Of a DNA stretch of 64,000 nt, positions 1 through 12,700 are shown in pieces. Source of the DNA: Tubiluchus corallicola (lineage: Eukaryota; Priapulida; Priapulimorpha; Priapulimorphida; Tubiluchidae); the NCBI GenBank assembly GCA_030141605.1, contig JAQGDQ010000588.1, positions 64,001 to 128,000 of the forward strand, given 5' to 3'. The translations under genes and the position numbers were made by a program. Below the pieces are notes generated by a model. The model was not told the DNA's origin. It made no database searches and was given only the letters and a program-made list of their open reading frames with translations. Numbering within the stretch: position 1 is the first letter of the stretch; each line of letters begins with the position of its first letter.

Positions 1-648
1 TTTCACTTAAAAAAAACTAAAAAAAATTTACCTGCTAAAGATTTGCGTGATATTTAACACTCCACAGACAGACACTTTTTTAGTTTAAATGCAAACCTTA
101 AATGAGAATTTTTCTAGATGATTGTGGTTTATAGTTTAAATGTAAACCAAATTTTAGAATTTTTCTAGATAATTCTAGAAGTGGCTAGTCATTGGAAAGA
201 ATTCAAGGCTGAAATTGTGCCAAATCAGTATATGGACTGCCCTCATAGAGAACTTACTAATTTTGCTATGGTTTAACAACAGGGCTATGATTTATAAATG
301 CTTTTAATTTTAGCTGCACCTAAATGAAACAAGCAGAATGTTATTTTGTGCATTATTCATTTAGCCATACATGCGCTTGACAATATTTTTTCGTTCTTTG
401 AGTTACTTGTTCGTTATCTTTTTTTACCTTGTTTATTTGTTATTAATTTCAAGTAATGTTCAAGTATGACTTTGTGTTTTAAAACCAGTGTTTAAAATGT
501 ACTTTATAACAGGGAATGTGATTGTTTTTACTTTTGTGGCATACAAACTTCTAATTTAAATAACAAGTGTTTTCCTGACTACTTTGATGTTTCTCTGACA
601 AGTGGCACATTAATGGTTTACAAACTGACTGATTTTTTACTGTTTTAG

Positions 649-704
649 GCTTTGGATGAATGCAACTTGCTGACATGGACCGACTTGCCAATCAGGTATA
701 GAAG
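649..704 (+). CDS. LCP2-like: Adaptor exon 1 in window: SAM domain part
   Basis: Acceptor TGTTTTAG precedes GCTTTGGATGAA. The exon encodes ALDECNLLTWTDLPIRYRR, matching the second half of a SAM domain. Two in-frame donors exist, GTATAG at 696 and GTACGT at 705; the second is the better consensus. Choosing the first removes three residues (YRR or its equivalent) from the last helix. Confidence 0.8.
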
Positions 705-3700
705 GTACGTCATGGCTGACATTAAGATGTTACCTTTGACAAGTTTGTTGTGGTAAATCTCGGATATTTCTTAATTTTCAAGAGTGAGAACGATGAGTGA
801 GAAATGAAAAATGTCTTTTTTCTTTGGTGTAGCATTTTTTATTTATTCGTTAAATGATTAATAATTTGTCTGCTTAAATAGTTCATTTCTGAAAATTTAT
901 GAACACGGAAATGTTTGGGGAATGAATGTCATGTTCATATTATTTACAGAATTTGGTATCTGGTTTCAGTTTGGTTAACATGGAACGGTTCAGCTGTATT
1001 AGTCAGTTATTAGTAATAAATATTATATATGAGCAAAGGGCAAGTAAGTTGTATCTGCATATTTGAAAGACGTTTTCTTGTGAATAACACAGTGACAAGT
1101 GTTGCCTCCTGCCTTGGAAGACCAAAACGCCTAGAAAGGTGGTGAGATGAATATTGTTTGCAGAAGCTAATAGTTTACAAGGAATGACAGGAAAACCATT
1201 TTCAGTTAAGGAAACTTGTAGAGTGTCAGGCAATCCAGTTTACGAAATTTAGGAAGATGCTTTGATTGAAAACTGAAGAAGGGATACCTGACTGAGGGGG
1301 GACAGTCATGGCAATAAAATATTTGCTGACTTTCGTATTTCATTACTGTGTTTCTGTGCACAGTTTGCCAAGTAATGTTAGCCAAAAATTGCATTTTGCT
1401 TTTTCTTTTCATTTATTTTTTATTTTTGTTGGAGAATGCATGTTTAATCACTTTTGTAATAACTATTTTTTCTTTCAGACTTATTGCAGATTCTGTAAAG
1501 TGTTTGACAGCTTTGTCAAACGGACACAGGTAATATAGTGTTTATGTTATCAATAGGTTTAAAAATTCATGTAGATTTGTGTCTGGTAAAGAGCATTTGA
1601 GTAGAAAAAGTGATTTTACAGAAAAAAGTTTTAGATGTTATACTAGAGCTCGAAATTGTCTATGGTATAATATATCTTGAAGGCAAATATTGTTTCTAGA
1701 ATTATTAACTTTAAAAGAGCTAGTGTTTTAGAACTCTGATTCAGTTAAAATTCAATGTTACAAGCATTTTACCATTCCTGCTATGATAGAATTTGCTGCT
1801 ATGGTAATACCAGGACCATTGATTGTACACTTCGTCTTGCTGAAAGTCATTATAGGCTACCTGTTAAATGAAGCCTTCTTCTAATAAATTCTGTTTACTT
1901 ACCATGGAGCTAGCTAATGAGTTTTGAGTTTATAAGGATTTTAACATGGTTCTTGTGAACATTTTGTTTTTTTTACTGCAAGGTGATTATTATATTCTGT
2001 TTTATAGTGAGATGAGGTTCCCATTAAGTTTACCTGCTGGTAGATCGCGCAGTACACCTCCGGTTCCTCCAAAATCGGATTATGGTGAGCATATTGCTTT
2101 CTAGTATCACTGGTCTATAGGTTTTCTGAAACCTTTTCTGTGAAAAGGCTAATGAGTAAATCCTTAGAATAAATTTTTTTAATTGTAGTATTTTGCTGTT
2201 AATATATTTTGTTGACCTTGATGTTTCCAGATTTTTTATTTTTGTCCTCAGATGTTACTAAGCTCTGTAAGACAATTAAAATCAAATAATTTACCATGTG
2301 ATTTAAAATTATGATTTAAATTAATAGATGAATTTATAGATGACGCACAAGTTTTGAACATCTGTGTCAATGCATAATGACATTGTTTACACACAAATTG
2401 ATAGCTGTTCAATGAGTTGTCTGCTCGGCCATTTACTAGCAAGTTTCTATCTTAGTTATCTGGAAGACAATTGTTCTGTTTCATTTCTACCTTCTCGCCT
2501 ACCTTTTATAAACAATGTGTAAATGACACTTTCGCTGCATTTAACCACATGTCACATATTGAGTTTTTTCTGCATGATCTCAACATTTGCTCACTTTTAA
2601 AATTCACCTGAGAAATTAATAACAACAATTTCTTAAATTTGATTATCGTTACTTGTGATACTAGTCATCCCAATGTCACTTCATCTGTACATAGAAAAAA
2701 CAATTTAGCATTGTGCAACAACAGGTCGAGGTGCAAGTATTCTGCTATTAACTTTATGGTTAACAGAGCACTCAAAATTTGTTCTATTCAAACAGTGTTA
2801 AATATTGGTATTTAAAAGCATGGTATTTCATGTCTAAAACTGGATCGTAATTAGGCCTATAAAACTGATACTCATTACAACCAGTCATCAGTCAGTTGTT
2901 GCCTAACTGTCGAAGTGCAATTTTGCTGTGGGAAATGTTTTGGGATGAACCAATGATGGCAATGATGATGGTGATGATGATGATGACGATGACGATGATG
3001 ATACTGCTATTTCCTTCCTAATGTTGGCAGGTACGTGGTTGGTATTGTAGTTAAATTTTTGTTGTTACTTACATCAGTAGTAGCTAATTAGTATTTTTAT
3101 ATTAAGCAGAAGAGCCTGACTGCGACTCAGATGGATGGGGCTCAGATTTTGCGGAGGATGATCATCATGCACAAGTAAGTCTAATTTACTTCGTAGTTGC
3201 TTATTTATTTGTTTATCTATTTTTTCTTTCTCTGTCGAGAACAAGGATAAAATTTGTTTTTATTTTTCGTTCAGTGCACTAGACTGAATGTTTTTATCTT
3301 AAGTTTGTTCTCGAAAAGTATTATTAGTGTTTGATGTCCATTGCCATGTCACCTGTATATTTTTATAAATGAAAGCAATAAACAAATGAGTTAAAACATC
3401 ATGATCTACTTATTTACATTATCACTTCATAACGTGCAATCCATAAATGTAAATATATAAGTGTTAGTAGATGTCGCAACATATTACAATTCAATATTTA
3501 ATCATGGGAATTTCTATTCCGACACCTACAGTGTCTTTATTAAATTTAGAGATAGCTTTGCCTATAAACATGAGGAAAGACCTGCTCCACTCAACTTTCA
3601 CGGTCGTCAGGTTTTCCCCAACGAGTTGATTTCCTTTCTCGGACTTCATGGCCTATTCATTAAACAGTTACACGGTTAACGATGCGATGAGACAGGTTTC

Positions 3701-6700
3701 CTATATACATGCTTGCACAATAAAACTACAGAAGTAATTATGGACTCTTTCTTTAAATACTTCGTACAGTTATTTATATAGAGCAAATATTAATTTTCTT
3801 ACTTCCAAAATGAGTTTCCGACATTCTCTCTGTACTAATTTATATATTTTCCTGCATATGACTCTTCGTATACCTGCCTGCAGTAAAGGTTCATTCGTCC
3901 ATCATATTGATGTGATTTGAGTGAATGTGATTGAGATTAATATGATTTATTAAAAAAGGATGACTAGGTAACTACAAAGCTAAATTTTGATTATAAAATA
4001 AATCGAGAATCACATTTTAATGATACCTTTGATGATATTGTTCGCCCTTGAAAGTAAAATTGATATTTGTAAATATTTGACAGTAGTTTTTAGGTCCCCT
4101 GACTTTAGTCAGTAAGGGGAAGGATTGCCGTCACGCGGAGTGTGTCGGGTGTCGTCCACAATTGACTTAATTTTCTGTAATTAGCCAAAACCTTTTGTCT
4201 CAGGTCATTGACTTTTGGTGTGCAGAAACCTTGGCACAAAGTGCATGTCATGTGTCAAAATGAATGACCTAGAATTCAAAGGTCGCGATCCAGAGGATCA
4301 TGAATTTTCATTTTATGTGGAATTTTGGGCATTTTGCTAAAAATCTACGCGATGTTTGCGATAAACAAAATGTTTTTATAGCAATTTTGGACAGTAGATT
4401 ATATGACCTTTCAAAAGTCCAGCGGTTGCTATGGTGCACGAGGTCTTAATTTGGCAGTAGCTAGGTTGTAAAGATGACCATTTCTTCCAAGTACAATTTT
4501 GAGGCTAAACAGATTCAACATATAGAAAACATGCAATGCTAGAGTTTTCGACATTGCCAAAATTTTGGCCCACCCAGAGTACCCAAAGATCATCAACAGA
4601 GAATGTCTCAATCATCTCGAGTAATATATGAAATTAAAGCTTGGTGTGAGGCGGGTTTGACACTAGCAAATGTTTCCCACCAGGGGTCACCTAAAGGTCG
4701 TCTACAAGGAATGTGTCCAACGTATTGTGTAAGATATTCAAATAATGAGGCGACTTGATGAGTTTATTAAAACATCGAGCATCGTTGACAAACGATTTAA
4801 TTTTCTTTATTTTGCCAAAACCTTTTGTCCTTTGTGTTAGGTTTTTGGTGTGTAGTATAATAGTAACCTTTGCATAAAATGCATGTCAAACTGAATGACC
4901 AAGGTAAAAAATTTTGAACCATCTGGGGTCATCCAAAGGGCATCTAAAAGGAATGTTGCAAACAATTGTGTATTAATTATAGCAAATTAAAGCTTACATG
5001 TACGGAACTATAAGCTTATAAACTCAGTACTAGAATCATAATTTTAAGGATCACTTCTGGGCCTGGTTTAGGAAGATGCGAAATGCAAAGTTAATAGGAA
5101 GACAACAGAGAGCACAGCGGGATATAACAATCCAGAGCATATAATTAGTGGCCTGTGTGATGGAAGGCACTATCAGAGTTTTTCTGACTCTAAGCAATTT
5201 GTATACTAGTAGGATGTCATGGCAACGTGATAACGTATGACCCCAATAAACTACTGTGCCTTTGTGCTTGAGCAATTATTTTACTACATGTCATACAAGT
5301 TTGTTGTGGTTATTGCAAATTTTTCTTCAGGGGACCTACACCGTGTCACATTAACGGTCTTTTTCATAACTCATCTCATTATCTTAACTTTTTGGCTGCC
5401 TGAGAGTAAGTATGGCGTAAGTCTTCTTTTTTAGTATGGATATCGCTAACAGAAATTCCAGCTCAAATTTGGCTTCATTTAGCAAATTGCTGTCCCTTCC
5501 TTAAAAGAATAAAATGCCTTATCTATTGCCCCTTGGAGTTATAGTGCAAAAAGTGAAGAGTAAGCCATGTATTTTCCAGTAGGGATATAATAGCAACAAC
5601 AACAACATCTAGGCACAACCAAATCTAATTAATATTGTTACGTCTTATTGTTCACTTGGGTTCATGTTCACTGTTCACAAAAAACATTAGTTGTTGTAGA
5701 AGTTTTTGCTCACCTTACGCGATATGGTTCTGGCTGAACAAAAATTTTACTTTATGTATTGAAGACTTACTTATAAATTGCACTAAAGCTAGCTAACTAG
5801 GGATACCATCTATTGATAATTAAACCTCATAGATTATAATAGTTTCAGACCAACACTATAACCAGTAAAATATTTGGTGCACGACCTTGTTTCAGCACTT
5901 AATCAATATTCCAACTCTGTTTTGTAGTGTTTTATATGATGTTTCTAGTAAAAAAATAAAAAAGTAATAAATTTACAATTTTATACTTGACTGAAAACAG
6001 TAATCCTTATAATTATGTTTATTTGACAAACTAAACCACTTTACTATACTCAGTATAATCAACTTCTCCATATCAGTAGTCTATTATAATTTGTAATGGC
6101 ATTAATCTTGTAGCTCTAAATTCTATTAAACACAACTGACAAGATTTAGTTATAAATGAATCCAATTTGCTTATTTGTACGACTTTCTATCAGATTAATA
6201 AGAAGTGACATTAATTAAACTAAAGTGTGCAAAATTTTCAGTTAACAACAATCAAAAATAACATATAAATGTTGTATTTACTTACATTGTAGGTCTTGAT
6301 AAAGCAAATTTGCCATTTATCAATGTATCTAATAGGCTGTAACATTATCATTTGTGAAACTTGTGCTAACATTGTGAAGCCTGTTAACATCTGCAGACCA
6401 TTAGGTAACTGCCTGGTAAACACAGGTAAGCACAAGTGAGTGAGGGCCCCGCAAGATAACCACATATGGCATCCAGCTATATGTAATTGTAAATTATTTA
6501 TAGCACAGAAATAATTCTGACAAGGATTGGAACCTTCACCAAAAATAAGAATACGAAAAGAGGCAACATTTCAGTCAACTGCTATTATTTTCACTTGAAG
6601 CTAATAATAAAATTGTGTGAAAGATCGCTAAATATTTCTTTTTGATTGTAAAACCAAAACACAATTGTTGTTTAGCATATAATATACTGGAGAAAACTGC

Positions 6701-9700
6701 AAAACATCACAGAAACATCAGGTTTTTAGGGACATGAATAAAATAAAAAATTATAATTGTTTTTAATAAACATGATCTGACAATGAGAACTAGAGAGTGG
6801 TCATAACATCTTGTAAAGTTATATAAAATTTCTTTTAAAGGGTGATATTTCTGTAAACGTTATAATTGTTCTTGCTATTAAGAATTTGTTGACTATTTCA
6901 GCTAGAAATCGATTACTTGCCTGCATCTTAATCGAATACTTTATGATTACTTTTTTATTAATGAATTTTTAAAAAATTGAAATGCGAAAAATGCAAAATG
7001 CATTTGAAATAATTTTCAACACCTGTAAATTGTGGACGTAATCACTTTCAAACACAAAACTCGTGTAGCTCCACCTTCAGCGATTTCAGTTAAGCTTTAG
7101 TATGCAGTGTGAGTACAGGTTGTATGAGCCACCCATTTTTTCCTTCAGGTTTCTCATTTGTGGCATTCTCTATTAGAAAACTGCTTCTCTGAAAACTACA
7201 ACTTTGCCTGCTTCAAGAGAAACAGCAATAGCAATCATTCTACCATCACTAGCAATTAAATTATAAGAATCCTGTTTCTCTGGATACCTTTTTATTGTAG
7301 CCCTTATACTCATTGATCATTGACCTTGTTAGGGTACTATTTATATGAAAGAGATATTTTCATTCAAGTTTTTCATATGAATGTGGATTTTTTAAAGATA
7401 ACACCGCAGATATTATGCAGGATCAATGGCAGTATCAGTTCCATAAAACATGGGCTTTCTAAGTAGTTACCACCTGATGACATTAACCTTTGTTACTTTG
7501 TAACCTTTGCTGCACTTACTATATCGGCATGCTATTAATATGATAAAAACATTATTGCAAAATCTGTTTCATGTTTGCATGACATACTTGGGGTTTTTCA
7601 GTCACGTATGGGGTTTTCAGTATCTTTGTTTTTCTATAGGTTTGTACTTTGCACTAGTGTTATCATATATCAATGCTTGTTCTATCTTTGCTTACTTAGT
7701 ACTAAATGTCATGAAAAACTATTAAAAGCATTTTGGTGCTCCAAATAACAAAGTCTGTTTATGCATTGAGTGACAACAAGCAGCTTATATCAGGGCTGTT
7801 ATTTGAAGTACAGCTATATTGCATTCTGTGCACATGCAGATGTATTCCAGTTGCTTAGAATTAACCAATTTGAAAAATGTTGCTTAATATGTATTGGCAG
7901 CCATGCTACTGTAATTTTTGCGACAAAAATTAATCTTTTTATGTTCACATGAATGAGTTTGTAACTTGAATTTCTTGGCCAGTATAAATAGTCGGTGCAA
8001 CTGTGTCTGAAAGTCTGAAATAGCGTATTGGCAAAGAAGTGAAATTGCGTTCTTCTAAGTAAATGAAATGGCGAGTGGAGGATACCAGCAGAAGACAGAA
8101 ATGATGGGGATTCGACTGCCACAAGCTAGGGATACTCTTGATGGATTGAAAGTCAGACGCATACGTGGAGAACTTTCACCGGAAGAGTATCAACAGCGTA
8201 AGCAAATGTGTGCTGAAAGAAAGCGACCAAATGTGAAACAGTACTTTATTGATCAGAATAATGCAGTCGGGAGAGATTTTCCAGATGATGGTGACACCTA
8301 TGCTGAAATCCCAGAAGATTCTGTTGACGACCAACAAGAGAACTGTAATGTACAGGTAGATTATGAACAGTTGCCTAAACCAGTTCCGAAACCTCGAGGC
8401 ATGCTAAACAGTTTTGAGAATAAGGTAGTATACTTATGAGTGTTATTCTGGAAATGTTATAAGGAGTGCTTCTTTAAAAAATCTGTGTGGGCATTAATAT
8501 AATCGGAGTCTCCACTCACTCCCTCCCTCTTGCTCTCCCTCTTCCATTACCAGTACATGAAACAATAGTTTTAGTTGTGTCAGCAAACAAATATCTTCTG
8601 ATTTTTCTAATTAAAAATAAGTTGTAGTTACCTGCTTTGCGTCTATGTTTTACATGTGTTCTATAATAAAGTCCTAAATAAATTGCTAAAAGTTTAGTGC
8701 TTTCAGATAGTCTAATAACTAATTGTTGTATTGCATCACTAACAGATTTCTACAGATCACTACAATCTTGCTGCAATTCATTTTCAGCGTATCTGAAAAT
8801 GACATCCAGCTGTTTACATGTCCCAGTGTAGACTACAGTGTAGAAATATAGTTTATTTCCTTCTAAGTAACCCCAGATTTGAGAAACTGTTATAAAAACT
8901 GTGGTCACCAGCATATGCTGTTAAATTCACCTTACTTGGTAGCTTTGTAGAACCTCCAATAATGTGCTGGTATATAAAGTAAATATCACTGGTCCTGTCC
9001 TGCCACTGGTCCTGGTCCCCCCCCCCCCCCCGATGCAGTTTGAAACTTGAAAAGAATAATTAGCTAAATATCGTTCAAAGAATTTTAATGCAGTATCTTT
9101 TTCTTCAAACTTAGATTGTAGAACAGTTAATAACACTCTGTGGTCGACAGTATCGAAAGCGGAACAACAAGTGTGGCTTTTTTATATGTAATATAATTAC
9201 TGACTTTACTGAATGCAGTCTCAGTGCTATGAAAGTCTTGTTATGCACTTTGATAGTCAGGCATAAGATTGCAATCCATTAAACAGCCTGAGAATTAAAC
9301 CATTGTAATCTTCTCTGTAACCTTTCATAAGAATGATAAGTTGCTTACTGGTCTGAAACTTGCCTTTACATTACAATGAAGACTGTGTTTCTTAAGCATT
9401 GGTTTAGTAACACGTTTTTCCAATCACCAGCAAAATGATCAGATATCAATTAGTGCTAGAAAAACATGAACTTGTCTTTTTAGCAAAGTGGTTGGTAGAG
9501 GATCAAGAAGACAAGTGTTCGAGACATAACTTGTAGACTTCATAGGTAGAGGATCAAGAAGACAAGTGTTCGAGACATAACTTGTAGACTTCATAGGTAG
9601 AGGACCAAGAAGACAAGTGTTCAAGACATAACTTGTGGACTTTGTAACTTGTAGAAATCTTGTATACCTCGCTAACACTTAGGGCCACATAGGCTGTTTG

Positions 9701-12700
9701 CCAAGTGGTCTATGTCCTTATAACTTGGAAACTTCACAGTTTACTTCATAGCACACATAAATAGTAGTTAAGCAACATCAGATAGGAAATAAAATATTTA
9801 GATGAGACGGATGATTTGCAGAGCAAGTGTATTCATCTTGCAGCAAATTGATAGAAAAAGTGAGTTAAGTGGACAAAACAAAACAAAGAGCTGCTTTCTT
9901 AGTACAGGTCTAAGAAATTTCGAGGAACTATATTTAACATAAGTTAACAAACTCTTATCATGTTAGGCATTACAGTTGTAAATCATTTAAAATGATTTCT
10001 AATGGTAATCAATATTTTTGAAGATAGTAACAGTTTCGCCATTGAATACATCTAAATGGTAAAAATGCTAACAAACTTGACATTTTAGAAATTCCAGTTT
10101 TCAAATTTTTATGCGGCTTTGCTCCTTAACTTTCAGACCTTTGTTACAACTCACCTCCGCCCACTTGGTTGTCCTAGACCATCACCGGGATGCCAGGTTA
10201 TAGTCCTTGGGACATTTGTATTCCACCCACAATATAGGCATTCCAAGTTATCAACATTGATACGACAGTCGTGCTGTTGGTCAAATAGAGATTAGTCGCG
10301 GTGGTTAGACCTAATCTTGTCAAATTTTTCATAGAAAAACTGTTCAAACTGGTTGGCTGATTTCTCATGCTCACCATCTGGAGAGGACCTCTCCTGTCTC
10401 TTCCAACAAATGATTTCACCAATGTAAAAAAAGTTTACGTGAATCATTCCCGCACTCAGCAATTTCTTCTCACATCACCAAATCCATAAGAGCGCAACTT
10501 GACAAAATATTTCTAAAATTCGTAAATTTTGCCGAGTTTGTTGAACATCGGGTCCCCAGCCATTTAAGCTCAGCTCGCCATTTAGCTTTTTTCAGTGTAT
10601 GCAGCTCTGGGTTATATTGGAGAAGGGCTATTGTGTGCAATAACCTTTTTAATCATGTGCATGTTGGTCAAGTAACTAAATTGAATATTGTAATAGCTAT
10701 CTAAATCATTGGTGGACACGAGATTCTCGCTGTTGACAACCATCTTGTTGTTAACAAACTATTTGTAATGTTGTTGTAGTTTGTAAACTCATCACACTCA
10801 AGATGACTTTTGGGGCTGTGCAGTTGAAACATTTGTCATGATTTTAATATCTTTGTGTTGAAGTTTTTAATAAAAGTTGTTTCTTTCACAAAACTTTACT
10901 GATCTTGTTTTTAAGAAGAAAACAAAATATGTAAATTATTATAAAACATACAGATTGTTCAAAATATCACATTAGATTGTCATATGCGTATCTCACTTAA
11001 ATTTGAGCTTGCATTTCCCTTCATGTTGAAAGTCGTGTGCATTTAAAAAATCTTTCCCAAAAATCAGTCGACATGCTTTTAGTTTTTCGTTTTTTTGATA
11101 CACAGTGCATATCAACTTTCACTAACTTGCTCTTGTATAGGCATTTCTTTCTTGCAGGGTGCAGGCATCAATGATGACGATGATGAGCATTTTGATGGTA
11201 TGTACATAGACAATCACCATTTTTCTTGTTTTGTACTGGGTGGGCAATTTTTGTAAATGATTTGTAAATACTCGGCAAGCAACAACAACAACTGCTCGTG
11301 CTATTTTATTTATATATTTATGCAAAGTTCCTTCTCCGAGTTATAGAAATTAAACCAAGCAGAGATAAGCGATACTGAAAGCACATAATATAGTTATGGT
11401 TTATAAGCCACAGGTCCACTGACTAATAGTGGCAGATGAGGATTCGTGAAGATAGCTCTTATAGTAGTTGTGGTGTGTATAGTACCACCATCTTAATCTG
11501 ACTTAATTTAAGTGTTGAATGTGAACAGTGTGTTAAAAACGTAATATACATATAGTTAGAGATAATGCCTCTTTATTAGACATAAAGACACAGAAAACTT
11601 GTATTTTATAACTAGCAGCCATTTCAGTATACAGCACTTCATACTTTTAATTTTAATGATTTTAATCATTAAGGTTACTTTTTCTTTTGTTGCATGTCTA
11701 AATTCAGTATCGTTTTTATTGCTCAAAATAATTTATCGTATCGTATCGTCTAAAAAATAGATTATCATTTTTGTATCACCAAATTTGTATTGTTTGACAT
11801 CCATAGCTTGAGTACTTAATAATGAGTCAACCTCCACAGTGGAGTACTTTTTTTAATGTCGTATGCCAAAGTATATAAAAATCATGCAATTTTTCTGTCA
11901 TTTTAAAATTTGTATTTTTTTAGATGGTGATTATGTTGATCCTGAAGACAAGGCCGATAGCATGTTGCAGTTGCCACCACCAAAATCACAACATTTGCCA
12001 AAAGTGACTGTCCCTCCACCCGTTCGCAGAGATAAGAAACCTGGTTTGTACATTGTGTTTTGGAGATATAAAGACCTGCTGGGCAATTCTCGTTCACTGA
12101 TCAGTAATTTTGATTGATTCCATGCTCCTTAAGATGGATCTATGAACCTGTGTGATGTTTGAAAAACTTCAGGGGAGTTTTTGACATGCTGTCCTCGTTT
12201 GTGACACCTCTGACCTCTGACATAATTTTTGAGTTTCGATAGCTTTCCAACACAAGATGTCGCTGGCTGTTTTATTGTTTATTTCTTTAGTCGGACTGAG
12301 ATTCCCCAGTAACTAGTCTATTGACAGTTTTTGATAATTATTCATTATTGTCTGTAATGAGTCTTATTTTATTGTTTCAGTTAACAAGTTACACATACCA
12401 TCACCTCCAGATACATCCAAGGTAATTTGATGCTACCAGGTAACAGGCTGTATGAAGGTTAATTTTATCGTTCAAAATTTTACTAAAATATTCGTGTGGC
12501 TTTGACTATCACAATTATTGCTGTGTGCTGTATACTTATGAACTTTTTTATCTTCCAACTCACTTTGTCAATGAATGATGAGATCTATTACTAGTCGTCT
12601 ATTGTGTAGGCAGATTTGTTTTTGCACATTTAAATTGCAAAGTCACTTCTTGCTTCAAATTCTGAGGTGCATATTGCATTGCACATATATACCACATTAC

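Larger units (their letters stand above)
8890..10650 (-). mobile_element. CR1-like LINE ORF2 remnant
   Basis: Read on the minus strand from 10650 downwards, fragments appear in LINE order with several frameshifts and stops: the EN-RT linker (LHTLKKAKWRAELKW), ANQFEQFFYEKFDKIR, RPVSNLSFL, FHSTETA, SAFDTVDHRVLLTVLQSKF, and GPVIFTLYTS. These are CR1/jockey-clade reverse transcriptase landmarks. The piece is dead and 5' truncated. Confidence 0.75.

Noticed and set aside
9439-9678. 79-residue ORF with three 17-residue repeats
   Set aside because: Produced by the 51-bp tandem repeat; no other coding evidence.
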